Shown piece by piece: positions 17,533-29,774 of a stretch of 64,000 nucleotides of DNA (position 1 is the stretch's first letter; every line of letters starts with the position of its first letter). The notes under the pieces are model-generated. The model saw only the letters and a list, made by a program, of their open reading frames with translations. It made no database searches and had not been told where the DNA came from. The DNA is from Rhodoferax sp. BAB1 (GTDB lineage: Bacteria > Pseudomonadota > Gammaproteobacteria > Burkholderiales > Burkholderiaceae_C), in NCBI RefSeq assembly GCF_013334205.1, contig NZ_CP054424.1, positions 2,128,001 through 2,192,000 of the forward strand, in the 5' to 3' direction. The position numbers were made by a program, and so were the translations under genes.

Positions 17533-18714
17533 TCAGGGTCCCTGGTACAGCCAGGGCACATCCAGCAGGCGCTCACCCAGCAGACGCAACGAAGCATCGC
17601 GCGCCCAGGCCATGGGCCCCTCCAGGTGAAAGATCTCGCCGTTACGGATGGAGCGCGCCTGCACCCGCGCGTTGCGCTGCCAGCGGTTGAGGGCATAACG
17701 CTGCAGCAGCGTGGGCACGTCCAGCACACCATCGACCAGCGCCACCTGGCGCCCCAGTTCGGCCGCGTCCTCGATGGCCATGCCGGCGCCCTGGGCGAGA
17801 TAGGGGCGCATGGGGTGTGCGGCGTCCCCCAGCAGCGCCACATGGCCGCGCGCCATCTGGTCCGCTGCGCTCACGGGCGGACGATCGCACAGCACCCATA
17901 GGCGCCATTCGGGCACAGCCGCAATCAGGTCGCGCAGGGCCGTACAGGTGTGGACCAGCGCAGCCTGCAAGTCGGCGGCGTTGGCACCATGATCCCAGTC
18001 CTCCAGCCCGCCGTGGACATGCCCGTGCACGATGGCCACGACGTTGAGCCACTCGCCGCCGCGCACCGGGTACTGCACCACATGCAAACGCGGCCCCAGC
18101 CAGGCCGTCACCTGCTGGCTGCGTAAAGCGGCCGGCAGGCTGGCCTGCGGCAGCATGGCGCGGTAGGCCAGATGCCCGGCCACGCGCGGGGGACCGTCGT
18201 TCAGGAGCTGGGTCCGCATCCGGCTCCACAGGCCGTCGGCCGCGATCAGGACATCCCCCTCCACGTCCAGACCGTCATCCAGGCTCAGGCCGACGGCGCC
18301 ATTCGTCTCCACATAACGGTTCACCGTCTTGCCGGTGTGCAGCCAGACGGCGTCGCGCTGCTGCAAGGCCTTCAGCAGCAGTTGCTGCAGATCAGCCCGA
18401 TGGATGGTGGCATAGGGTGCGCCGTAACGCTGCACCGTGGTCTGTCCCAGGCGCAAGAGACCCAGATCGGCCCCGCTGAGGGCGTGCCGCACCTGCAGCC
18501 GGTCGGGGAAAGCCGCCACCTGCCGCAATGCCGTGTCCAGATCCCAGCTCTGCAGCACGCGCACGACGTTGGGTCCCATCTGGATGCCCGCCCCCACCTC
18601 GCCGAAGGCCTCGGCACGTTCATACAGGCGGACATGGCAGCCGGCGCGCGAACAGGCCAGGCCGGCAGCCAGGCCGCCGATACCACCTCCAGCAATCAGT
18701 ACGTCGGTATGCAT
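17533..18714 (-). CDS. FAD-dependent monooxygenase (class A flavoprotein)
   Basis: A 393-residue aromatic-ring hydroxylase-type flavoprotein. N-terminal Rossmann motif IAGGGIGGLAAGLA (GxGxxG, residues 9-14), Arg/Glu region LYERAEAFGEVGAGIQMGPN, the DG motif VLIAADGLWSRMR, and the second FAD motif LLGDAAHPMRPYLAQGAG. The GIQMGPN pattern is typical of salicylate/3-hydroxybenzoate 6-hydroxylase-like enzymes and also of tryptophan or kynurenine hydroxylase relatives. No catabolic neighbours or ring-cleavage gene, so the substrate is unknown. ATG 18714 is chosen because it places the Rossmann strand at the N-terminus. Confidence 0.85.
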   Translation of the reverse strand: MHTDVLIAGGGIGGLAAGLACSRAGCHVRLYERAEAFGEVGAGIQMGPNVVRVLQSWDLDTALRQVAAFPDRLQVRHALSGADLGLLRLGQTTVQRYGAPYATIHRADLQQLLLKALQQRDAVWLHTGKTVNRYVETNGAVGLSLDDGLDVEGDVLIAADGLWSRMRTQLLNDGPPRVAGHLAYRAMLPQASLPAALRSQQVTAWLGPRLHVVQYPVRGGEWLNVVAIVHGHVHGGLEDWDHGANAADLQAALVHTCTALRDLIAAVPEWRLWVLCDRPPVSAADQMARGHVALLGDAAHPMRPYLAQGAGMAIEDAAELGRQVALVDGVLDVPTLLQRYALNRWQRNARVQARSIRNGEIFHLEGPMAWARDASLRLLGERLLDVPWLYQGP

Positions 18715-18745
18715 CGGGGTCTGATTCTGCCCGATGGCTGTCGGT

Positions 18746-21085
<2,340 letters not shown>

Positions 21086-21093
21086 CGGTTTCT

Positions 21094-21869
21094 TCAGTAA
21101 CTCTTGTCTTGTTTCAGGGCAGCGCCGGGCTCGGCCAGGTCGTCCAAGCGGGCGAACTCGGCACGCTCGGGCGGCGGAAGGAAACGGGGTGCGGCCTTGT
21201 CGGCCGCCGGCTTGAGCACGGCGTACAGCGCCAGCACGGTGCGCACGTAATTCTGCGTCTCGCGGTAGGGTGGCACCTGGTTGCCGGCACGGCGCACGGT
21301 CTTCAGGCCGGCGTTGTAGGCCGCCAGCGCCAGGTCCGGCCGATCAGGGAATTTGGCCAGCAGCCGGCGCAAATGGCGGCTGCCGACCTGGATGTTGGTG
21401 CGCGCATCGGCCAACTGGCGCGCCACCGGCCGGCGCCGCTGGTCCTCCAGGCCGTAGCCGCGCGCCGTCGCCGGCATCACCTGCATGAGACCGACCGCGC
21501 CCTTGGGCGAGACGGCTGCGGCGTCGAAACCGGATTCGGTGGCGATCAGGGCCTGCAGCAGCGCATAGTCGATGCCGTGCTCGCGAGCCGCCTCGCGCAG
21601 CAGATGGCGCACCGACTTGTAGCCCGGCGAGATCTCGAAAAAGGCATGCAGGCGCGTCGGCGCCATGGGCACGGGACCGGCACGCGTGGCGCCCTCGGGC
21701 GCCTGGTCCGTGAAATAGAGGGCGTAGCGCTCGTCCAGCTGCTCGGCCGCAAAGTGCGGCACACCCTTGTCGTCGACATAGGCCCAGACGTCGGCCTGCG
21801 CTGCCGGCTGCCACAGCAGCACCAGCAGGCCCAGGAGCACCGCGAAAGGACGGTATGCCGGGGAGGACA

Positions 21870-21870
<1 letters not shown>
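21094..21870 (-). CDS. Periplasmic lytic transglycosylase (SLT domain)
   Basis: A 258-residue exported protein. Signal peptide about residues 1-26 ([16 protein letters not shown]). Residues 27-60 resemble DUF4124 ([18 protein letters not shown]). The SLT domain begins about residue 95: the catalytic Glu in [34 protein letters not shown], with family motifs GLMQ and [15 protein letters not shown]. It cleaves peptidoglycan with formation of 1,6-anhydromuramic acid. The start overlaps the parE stop by one base (TGATG) and its stop is 8 bp before parC, so the three genes look like one transcript. Confidence 0.92.
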
Positions 21871-23837
<1,967 letters not shown>

Positions 23838-23870
23838 GGCGCGGAATTGTAGACCCAGTCGCCCGGACAG

Positions 23871-23886
23871 CTGGATAAACATACAG
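23871..23886. promoter_or_regulatory. Candidate LexA (SOS) box between parE and MFS gene
   Basis: ctggataaacatacag, i.e. CTG-N10-CAG with an AT-rich core. Read on the minus strand it is ctgtatgtttatccag, 13 of 16 positions matching the E. coli ideal ctgtatatatatacag. It lies 34 bp from the parE start and 54 bp from the divergent MFS start, so could act on either gene. Not established for either. Confidence 0.45.
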
Positions 23887-23939
23887 TTACAACTCAAACC
23901 CAGCCGGCAGGCCATGGGCGAATTGGCTACAGTTCAGCG

Positions 23940-25160
23940 ATGAGCACACACAATAAGCAACTCTCGATAGCCCAGGTGCTGATCTGCGGCGCCGCCATCG
24001 TCACCCTCTCCATGGGCATACGCCACGGTTTCGGCCTGTGGCTGCAGCCCGTCACCCAGACCCAGGGCTGGACGCGCGAGAACTTCGCCTTCGCCATGGC
24101 CATCCAGAACCTGACCTGGGGCTTCGCCGGCATCTTTGCCGGCATGCTGGCCGACAAGTTCGGCGCCTTCAAGGTCATCATCGGCGGCGCCATCCTCTAC
24201 GCCCTGGGCCTGATCGGCATGGCCAATGCGCCCACGCCGCTGCTCTTCGCCCTGAGCTGCGGCGTGCTGATCGGCATCGCCCAGGCCGGCACCACCTATG
24301 CCGTGATCTACGGCGTGATCGGCCGCAACGTGAGCCTGGAGAAACGCTCATGGGCCATGGGCGTGGCCGCCGCCGCCGGTTCCTTCGGCCAGTTCCTGAT
24401 GGTGCCGGTCGAAGGCTGGCTGATCAGCAGCCTGGGCTGGCAGCAGGCGCTGATGGCGCTGGGCATGGCCGCGCTGCTCATCATCCCGCTGGCCTGGGGC
24501 CTGCACGAGCCGAGCTTTGCGGCGGGCACGACGCCGAAGCGCGAGCAGTCCATCCTGCAGGCCCTGCGCGAGGCCTTCGCCTACCCGAGCTTCCAGCTGC
24601 TGATGGCCGGCTACTTCGTGTGCGGCTTCCAGGTGGTCTTCATCGGCGTGCACATGCCCAGCTACCTGAAGGACCATGGCCTCTCGCCGCAGGTGGCCAG
24701 CTACTCGCTGGCCCTGATCGGCCTGTTCAACGTCTTCGGCACCTACATCGCCGGCACCCTGGGCCAGCGCCTGCAGAAGAAGAACATCCTGGCCTTCATC
24801 TACTTCGCCCGCTCCATCGCCATCACGCTCTTCCTGCTGGCGCCGCTCACCCCCCTGAGCGTCTACATCTTCTCGGCCGTCATGGGCCTGCTGTGGCTGT
24901 CCACGGTGCCACCCACCAACGCCATCGTGGCCCAGATCTTCGGGGTGGCCCACCTCTCCATGCTCGGCGGTTTCGTCTTCTTCAGCCACCAGGTCGGCTC
25001 CTTCATGGGCGTCTGGCTGGGAGGTTACCTCTACGACAAGACCGGCAGCTACGACATCGTCTGGTACATCGCCATCGGCCTGGGCATCGCTGCCGCGCTG
25101 GTCAACCTGCCGGTGCGCGAGGCCGCGATCCGGCGCCAGCCCCAGGCGGCCCAGGCATGA
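23940..25160 (+). CDS. MFS transporter (oxalate/formate- or monocarboxylate-carrier-like)
   Basis: A 406-residue, 12-TM MFS protein. Features typical of the monocarboxylate/oxalate-like branch are SMGIRHGFGLWLQPVTQTQGW in TM1-loop, FAGIFAGMLADKFG, and the second-half FNVFGTYIAGTLGQRLQKK. This branch in Burkholderiales is commonly annotated 'MFS transporter' with substrates such as monocarboxylates. Divergent from parE. The stop overlaps the start of a 42-residue membrane peptide (ATGA), a strong sign of coupled translation. Confidence 0.85.
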   Translation: MSTHNKQLSIAQVLICGAAIVTLSMGIRHGFGLWLQPVTQTQGWTRENFAFAMAIQNLTWGFAGIFAGMLADKFGAFKVIIGGAILYALGLIGMANAPTPLLFALSCGVLIGIAQAGTTYAVIYGVIGRNVSLEKRSWAMGVAAAAGSFGQFLMVPVEGWLISSLGWQQALMALGMAALLIIPLAWGLHEPSFAAGTTPKREQSILQALREAFAYPSFQLLMAGYFVCGFQVVFIGVHMPSYLKDHGLSPQVASYSLALIGLFNVFGTYIAGTLGQRLQKKNILAFIYFARSIAITLFLLAPLTPLSVYIFSAVMGLLWLSTVPPTNAIVAQIFGVAHLSMLGGFVFFSHQVGSFMGVWLGGYLYDKTGSYDIVWYIAIGLGIAAALVNLPVREAAIRRQPQAAQA

Positions 25161-25285
25161 AGAAGCTGCCGCGCCAACTGCTGGCCTGGGGCCTGGCCCT
25201 GGCCGTGCTGCTGGCCGTGTTTGCCCTCTACACCCGGCCGGACTTCCTGCTGACCCTGGCCGACCAGCTCTGGGCCTGTTTCTAG
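25157..25285 (+). CDS. Small single-pass membrane protein (42 aa) coupled to MFS gene
   Basis: Starts at ATG 25157, overlapping the MFS stop as ATGA; ends with tag at 25283-25285. Begins MKKLPRQLLAWGLALAVLLA and ends LLTLADQLWACF, giving a basic N-terminus, one hydrophobic helix (about residues 8-24) and a short tail with one Cys. Could also be a signal peptide with a 15-residue remainder, but the single TM reading fits better. I do not recognise a family. Its position suggests a transporter-associated peptide. Coding evidence is limited to the overlap, the absence of in-frame stops and the composition. Confidence 0.6.
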   Translation: MKKLPRQLLAWGLALAVLLAVFALYTRPDFLLTLADQLWACF

Positions 25286-25333
25286 GAAAATCCCGTACCC
25301 GTCTGACATGAGGGCGTGGCACACTGCTGTGCC

Positions 25334-26152
25334 ATGACCATGAAGACCTTCATCATCACCGGCGCGTCCGACGGCATCGGCGCTGAACTGGCACGCCAGC
25401 TGGCGCAGCGGCATGGTGCCGAGGCCGGCCTCGCGCTGGCCGCCCGCAAGGAAACCCAGCTGGAAGAAGTGGCGCGAGCGTGCCGCAGCCATGGCAGCGA
25501 GGTGCTGGTCGTGCCCACCGATGTGACCGACCCGGCCCAGTGTCGCGCCCTGATCGAGCGCAGCGTGGAGCGCTTCGGCTGGCTGGACGCCCTCGTCAAC
25601 AACGCCGGTGTCTCGGCCCAGGCCCTGTTCGAGCAGGTCCAGCCCGAAGACCTGGGCTGGTACGAGGACCTGATGCGCGTGAACCTCTGGGGCAGCGTCT
25701 GGTGCACACACGCCGCCCTGCCCCATCTCAAGGCCAGCCGTGGCCAGGTGGTGGCCGTCTCTTCCCTGGCCGGCCTGGTGGGCGTGCCGGGGCGCACGGC
25801 CTACAGCGCCAGCAAGTTCGCCATGACGGGTTTTTTCGAGGCGCTGCGTGCCGAGCTCAAACCGGCCGGCGTCAGCGTCACCACGGCCTACCCCGGCGTG
25901 GTGGCCACGCAGATCCGCTACCGCGGGCTCAACGCGGCCGGTGTGGCCGCCGGCGCCAGTGGCCTGAAGGAAGACGACGCCATGCCGGTGGAAGTCTGCG
26001 CCCGCCTCATCCTGGACGGCATGAACGCGCGCCGGCGCGAAGTCGTGATGAGCACCAAGGGCAAGCTGGGTCGTTACCTCAAGCTGCTGGCCCCTGGCCT
26101 GGTGGAACGCATGGCCCTGGCCGCACTCAAGGACGAGGTCAAGCCGCGATGA
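25334..26152 (+). CDS. Short-chain dehydrogenase/reductase (SDR) family oxidoreductase
   Basis: A 272-residue classical SDR. Cofactor motif TGASDGIGAELARQLA (TGxxxGIG), NNAG in LDALVNNAGVSAQ, catalytic Ser in VVAVSSLAGLVGVPGR and the YxxxK pair in TAYSASKFAMTGFFEALRAE, then the PG motif YPGVVATQI. A late segment (RRREVVMSTKGKLGRYLKL) is typical of the DHRS7-like or YqjQ-like branch. Substrate not predictable. Two in-frame ATGs (25334, 25340) are both possible; the first is used. Ends with ATGA overlap into the methyltransferase gene, implying functional partnership or at least coupling. Confidence 0.88.
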   Translation: MTMKTFIITGASDGIGAELARQLAQRHGAEAGLALAARKETQLEEVARACRSHGSEVLVVPTDVTDPAQCRALIERSVERFGWLDALVNNAGVSAQALFEQVQPEDLGWYEDLMRVNLWGSVWCTHAALPHLKASRGQVVAVSSLAGLVGVPGRTAYSASKFAMTGFFEALRAELKPAGVSVTTAYPGVVATQIRYRGLNAAGVAAGASGLKEDDAMPVEVCARLILDGMNARRREVVMSTKGKLGRYLKLLAPGLVERMALAALKDEVKPR

Positions 26153-26721
26153 GCGTTGCGGCCGTGCACGGCCTGGAAGCCCCGTCCCTTTGGGTCCAGC
26201 GCTGGACGCACCTGGTCCGCCCCGGCGGGACGGTGCTGGACGTGGCCTGCGGCCATGGCCGCCACCTGCGCTGGTTCGCCCGGCACGGCCATGCCGTCAC
26301 CGGGGTGGACCGCTCCCCCGAGGCGATCGCCGCCGTGGCATCGCTGGGCACCGCCCTGGTAGCAGACATCGAGAACGGCCCCTGGCCCCTGCTGAACGGT
26401 GAGCAGCCCCGGACCTTCGACGCCGTGGTGGTCACCAACTACCTCTGGCGCGCGCTGTTTCCCGTGCTGCTGCAAAGCGTGGCGCCGGGTGGTCTGCTGA
26501 TCTACGAAACCTTTGCCGCCGGCAACGAGACCGTGGGCAAACCCTCGCGGCCCGACTTCCTGCTGCAGCCAGGCGAACTGCTGGACGTGTGCCGCCCCCT
26601 GCGGGTGGTGGCTTATGAAGACGGCTATCTGGCCGCCCCCGAGCGTTATGTGCAGCGTATCGTGGCGGTACGCGCCAGCGGCCTGTCCACGGACGGCGCA
26701 CCGGCGCGTTATCCACTCTGA
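26149..26721 (+). CDS. Class I SAM-dependent methyltransferase
   Basis: A 190-residue methyltransferase fold. Motif I VLDVACGHGRHLRWFARHG, acidic motif after VTGVDRSPEA, then ALVADIENGPWPL and motif IV-like FDAVVVTNYLWRALFPVLLQ, motif V-like GGLLIYETFAAGNE. The arrangement resembles the Tellurite_res/TehB-like or Methyltransf_25 group; no substrate is deducible. Start ATG 26149 overlaps the preceding SDR stop by four bases. Followed by dapA after 72 bp. Confidence 0.85.
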   Translation: MSVAAVHGLEAPSLWVQRWTHLVRPGGTVLDVACGHGRHLRWFARHGHAVTGVDRSPEAIAAVASLGTALVADIENGPWPLLNGEQPRTFDAVVVTNYLWRALFPVLLQSVAPGGLLIYETFAAGNETVGKPSRPDFLLQPGELLDVCRPLRVVAYEDGYLAAPERYVQRIVAVRASGLSTDGAPARYPL

Positions 26722-26754
26722 GGCCCGGCCCCACGGGCGGGGGCTGGCCCTCGT

Positions 26755-26760
26755 TAGAAT
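26755..26760 (+). promoter_or_regulatory. Possible -10 box upstream of dapA
   Basis: TAGAAT hexamer 33 bp before the dapA start, after the stop of the methyltransferase gene. No good -35 match visible. Confidence 0.35.
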
Positions 26761-26793
26761 CCTTCTTTAGCCTGAACTTATACATTCGCGGAC

Positions 26794-27690
26794 ATGACTT
26801 CCTCCAACCGCCGTATCACCGGCAGCATCGTGGCCCTCGTCACCCCCCTGCACGAGGACGGTAGCGTCGACTACCCCACACTGCGCAAACTCATCGACTG
26901 GCACGTTGCCGAAGGCACGGACTGCATCGGCGTGGTCGGCACGACCGGCGAGTCGCCCACGGTGAACGTGGACGAGCACTGCGAGATCATCCGCGTCTCG
27001 GTCGAGCAGGCCAAGGGCCAGGTTCCCATCATGGCGGGCTGCGGCGCCAACTCCACGGCCGAAGCCATCGAGCTGGCGAAATTTGCGAAGAAGGTCGGCG
27101 CCGACTGCCAGCTGCAGGTCGTGCCCTACTACAACAAGCCCACGCAAGAGGGCCAGTACCTGCACTTCAAGGCCATCGCCGAAGCCGTGGGCGACCTGCC
27201 CATGGTGCTGTACAACGTGCCCGGCCGCACCGTGGCCGATATGGCGCACGACACCGTGCTGCGTCTGGCCCAGGTGCCGGGCATCGTCGGCATCAAGGAA
27301 GCCACGGGTAACATCGAACGCGCCCAGTGGCTGATCCGCGAAGTGCCGAAGGCTTTCTCGATCTACTCGGGTGACGACCCGACCGCCGTCGCCCTGATGC
27401 TGTGCGGTGGCCACGGCAACATCAGCGTGACGGCCAACGTGGCGCCGCGCCAGATGCACGAACTCTGTGTGGCCGCCATGGCCGGCGACGTCAAGCGCGC
27501 CATGGAGATCCAGTTCAAGCTGATGCCGCTGCACAAGCAGCTTTTCGTCGAGCCCAACCCCATCCCGGTCAAGTGGGCCATGCAGCGTCTGGGCCGTTGC
27601 GGCGGCACGCTACGCCTGCCCATGACACCGCTGACGCCGGCCAACCAGCCCGTGGTCGAAGCGGCCCTGCGCGCCACCGGCCTGCTCTGA
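26794..27690 (+). CDS. dapA: 4-hydroxy-tetrahydrodipicolinate synthase
   Basis: First committed enzyme of the diaminopimelate/lysine pathway, condensing pyruvate with aspartate semialdehyde (298 residues). TIM-barrel motifs: GTTGESPTV (49-57), [10 protein letters not shown] (111-120), Tyr140 in [10 protein letters not shown] and the Schiff-base Lys168 in [10 protein letters not shown]; the GDD at SIYSGDDPT is also conserved. Followed 27 bp later by bamC, as in E. coli (dapA-bamC) and many betaproteobacteria. Confidence 0.97.
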   Translation: MTSSNRRITGSIVALVTPLHEDGSVDYPTLRKLIDWHVAEGTDCIGVVGTTGESPTVNVDEHCEIIRVSVEQAKGQVPIMAGCGANSTAEAIELAKFAKKVGADCQLQVVPYYNKPTQEGQYLHFKAIAEAVGDLPMVLYNVPGRTVADMAHDTVLRLAQVPGIVGIKEATGNIERAQWLIREVPKAFSIYSGDDPTAVALMLCGGHGNISVTANVAPRQMHELCVAAMAGDVKRAMEIQFKLMPLHKQLFVEPNPIPVKWAMQRLGRCGGTLRLPMTPLTPANQPVVEAALRATGLL

Positions 27691-27717
27691 ACCCAACCGT
27701 TCCCCAAGGAAATACCG

Positions 27718-28812
27718 GTGAAGCTTGTTTTGAAACTGGCCCTGCTGGGCCTGCCGCTGGCGCTGGTCGCCTGTTCCACGCTGGAAGGCGACAAGGTCGA
27801 CTACAAGGCCGCCGCCAAGGCGCCCCCACTGTCCATCCCGCCCGACCTGACCCAGCTGCCGCGTGACACCCGCTATGCCACGCCGGGCAGCACCGTGAGC
27901 GCCACCGGCTATCAGAGCGCCTCACAAGGCAGCGCGGCTGCAGCCGTCGCTGCCGTCGCCGTTGCCGGCTATCCCGGCATCCGCGTCGAGGGCAGCGGTG
28001 GCCAACGCTGGCTGGTGGTAGACCAGCCGGCCGAAAAGCTCTGGCCCCAGATCAGGGAGTTCTGGCAGGAAACCGGCCTGGCCCTGAGCCTGGAGCAGGC
28101 CCAGCTGGGCATCATGGAAACCGACTGGGCCGAGAACCGCGCCAAGCTGCCGCAGGACATCATCCGCCGCACCCTGGGCAAGCTGGTGGATGGTCTGTAT
28201 TCCAGCAGCACGCTGGACAAATACCGCACCCGGCTGGAGCGCAATGCTACCGGCGGCACCGAGATCTACATCAGCCACCGCGCCATGGAAGAGGTCTACA
28301 AGAACACGGAGCAGACCCAGACCATCTGGCAGTCGCGCGCACCCGACAGCGAGATGGAAGTCGAGATGCTGCGCCGCCTGATGATCAAGCTCGGGGCGAC
28401 GGGCCCGCAGGCCGAGCTGCAAACGGCGGCCGTGACACCGCGCCGAACCTCACGCCTGGACAGCCGTGACGGCCAGCCCGTGGTGCTGGTCAGCGAAAGC
28501 TTCGACCGCGCCTGGCGCCGTGTCGGCCTGACCCTGGACCGCACCGGCTTCACCGTCGAGGACCGCGACCGCAGCCAGGGCACCTACTTCGTGCGTTATG
28601 TGGAGCCGACTCCGCCGGGCCAGGAAGAGCCCGGTTTCTTCAGCCGTTTGTTCAGCGCCAGCCCGAAGGACAAGGCACCGCAGAAATACCGCATCACGGT
28701 GCGCGGCCAGGGCGAGAGCAGCACGGTGTCCGTCCTCAATGCCGAGGGCGCGCCTGAAGTGTCGGCCAACGCCCAGCGCATCCTGCAAGTCATCACCGAC
28801 GACCTGCGCTGA
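27718..28812 (+). CDS. bamC: Outer-membrane protein assembly factor BamC (NlpB)
   Basis: Lipoprotein of the beta-barrel assembly machine (364 residues). GTG start with AAGGA 7 bp upstream, signal peptide and lipobox LVAC with lipidated Cys19. The N-terminal linker (LEGDKVDYKAA, SIPPDLTQLPRD) matches the BamC segment that binds BamD in E. coli, and two helix-grip domains follow (about 95-235 and 255-364, the second VVLVSESFDRAWRRVGLTLDR). Two patches of basic residues and a low-complexity Ala/Val stretch lie between the linker and the first domain. A strong terminator follows. Confidence 0.93.
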   Translation: MKLVLKLALLGLPLALVACSTLEGDKVDYKAAAKAPPLSIPPDLTQLPRDTRYATPGSTVSATGYQSASQGSAAAAVAAVAVAGYPGIRVEGSGGQRWLVVDQPAEKLWPQIREFWQETGLALSLEQAQLGIMETDWAENRAKLPQDIIRRTLGKLVDGLYSSSTLDKYRTRLERNATGGTEIYISHRAMEEVYKNTEQTQTIWQSRAPDSEMEVEMLRRLMIKLGATGPQAELQTAAVTPRRTSRLDSRDGQPVVLVSESFDRAWRRVGLTLDRTGFTVEDRDRSQGTYFVRYVEPTPPGQEEPGFFSRLFSASPKDKAPQKYRITVRGQGESSTVSVLNAEGAPEVSANAQRILQVITDDLR

Positions 28813-28843
28813 GAGTCCCGCCGAGCCCCGCAGGGGGCTGGCC

Positions 28844-28873
28844 AAAAAAAAGCCACCTTGCGGTGGCTTTTTT
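28844..28873. terminator. Bidirectional intrinsic terminator, bamC / small lipoprotein
   Basis: a-run, gccacc, loop ttgc, ggtggc, t-run: a 6-bp GC stem extended by A-T pairs, with T tracts on both strands. Ends bamC rightward and the small lipoprotein gene leftward. Confidence 0.88.
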
Positions 28874-28888
28874 CATGCGGGCGAAGAA

Positions 28889-29086
28889 TTACTTCTGGGC
28901 CGGGGCAGCAGCGGGAGCCGAAGCGTCGGCAGCCGGAGCGGGAGCAGCGGCAGGAGCCGAAGCGTCAGCAGCGGGAGCGGGAGCAGCCACAGCGGGAGCG
29001 GCGGGGGCAGCGGCTTCTTCTTTTTTGCCACAGGCGGCCAGGGCAGCAGCAGCGATCACGGCGGCCAGAACGAGAGACTTGTTCAT
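28889..29086 (-). CDS. Small Ala/Pro-rich lipoprotein with tandem repeat
   Basis: A 65-residue protein: N-terminal basic MNKS, hydrophobic helix, lipobox AALAAC with Cys19 followed by GKKEEAAAPAAP. Mature part is a low-complexity chain with a 13-residue unit (ADASAPAAAPAPA) nearly exactly duplicated, also visible as a DNA direct repeat. Short lipoproteins of this style, with CGKKEE after the lipobox, are frequent in Burkholderiales; no function is known. The mature protein is disordered, likely an outer-membrane-anchored tether. Upstream is a -10-like TATAAT and a structured leader of about 100 nt. Confidence 0.75.
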   Translation of the reverse strand: MNKSLVLAAVIAAAALAACGKKEEAAAPAAPAVAAPAPAADASAPAAAPAPAADASAPAAAPAQK

Positions 29087-29149
29087 GTTGATATATCTAT
29101 TAGCAGGTTGAGACTAGGGAACATGCAGGCGCGGGAACCCGCACCGACC

Positions 29150-29178
29150 AAGCAAGGGCACGGGTGCATGCCTTGCTT
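29150..29178. repeat. Stem-loop in the leader of the small lipoprotein gene
   Basis: aagcaagg/ccttgctt arms 13 nt apart, with an inner gcac/gtgc pairing. Lies about 64 nt before the lipoprotein start on the minus strand, downstream of its candidate -10. No T tract, so a leader structure is more likely than a terminator. Confidence 0.45.
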
Positions 29179-29186
29179 AGCCCGGA

Positions 29187-29192
29187 ATTATA
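29187..29192 (-). promoter_or_regulatory. Candidate -10 box of the small lipoprotein gene
   Basis: Consensus TATAAT on the minus strand, 101 nt before the lipoprotein start codon. A -35 match 17 nt upstream is poor (gcatga). Confidence 0.45.
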
Positions 29193-29267
29193 TTGTGGAA
29201 CCAACCCCGTCATGCGAAATAAATCAGGGTTACCCCTTAAGTGATAACCAAGGGCCTTGCGCAGACG

Positions 29268-29774
29268 CTACAGCCCCAGGACTGAAGCCGGGAAACCAGG
29301 CGTGCTGTCGCGCCGCCACTCGTCCAGCACCTGCCGCAACTCCACCCGCCGGGGTGCGGCGCTGTCACACACCAGCACGTCGCGCTCGGTATCGATGCGC
29401 TGCATCACCCAGGCCGGGCTCCAGAGCACGCTGGGGAAGGCCAGGATGTCGCTGCTGCGGCAGAGCCGGCATTCAATGATGTGGTCCCAGGTCTGACGCC
29501 ATTTGACAAAACGCGCGTGCTGGCGCGGCAGGCCCGAATAGTCCATGGCGAGCATGGTGAGGCGGCGCCCGCTGCGCGCCCAGGCCTGCAGCGACTCGAC
29601 CACGGCGCGCTCGCCCAGCGGCCAGTCGGCGTAGTTGGCGTCGCACAGGATCAGCTCTTTCCAGCCCTCACGCGCGGCCGTCTGCAGCGCATCGCGCACC
29701 GCCTGCGCAAACACACTGCGCCCGTTGAGGCGGCCCTGCGGCAGCGGAATGGGGGGGGTTTCTTCAGCAGGCAT
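29268..29774 (-). CDS. Conserved hypothetical protein downstream of RoxA
   Basis: A 168-residue protein I cannot assign with confidence. Features: helical start LNGRSVFAQAVRDALQTAAR, a strand ELILCDANYADWPLGERAVVE, ARSGRRLTMLAMDYSGLPRQ, a Trp-rich segment VKWRQTWDHIIECRLC, and a C-terminal VLVCDSAAPRRVELRQVLDE. The overall pattern recalls DUF7931-type, PLD-fold-like proteins found beside DNA or RNA repair genes in proteobacteria, but no HKD motif is visible. Start ATG 29774 overlaps the RoxA gene end by 11 bp, so the two are co-translated. The function may relate to RoxA (ribosomal hydroxylation) through linkage only. Confidence 0.6.
   Translation of the reverse strand: MPAEETPPIPLPQGRLNGRSVFAQAVRDALQTAAREGWKELILCDANYADWPLGERAVVESLQAWARSGRRLTMLAMDYSGLPRQHARFVKWRQTWDHIIECRLCRSSDILAFPSVLWSPAWVMQRIDTERDVLVCDSAAPRRVELRQVLDEWRRDSTPGFPASVLGL

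Noticed and set aside
28825..28839. Hairpin agcccc...ggggct before the bamC terminator
   Set aside because: Short, and superseded by the adjacent hairpin with T tracts; kept out as a separate terminator.
28857..29111. Overlapping plus-strand frames (77 and 82 residues) over the lipoprotein gene
   Set aside because: Low-complexity shadows of the Ala/Pro repeat; the minus-strand frame has a signal peptide, lipobox and proper terminator.
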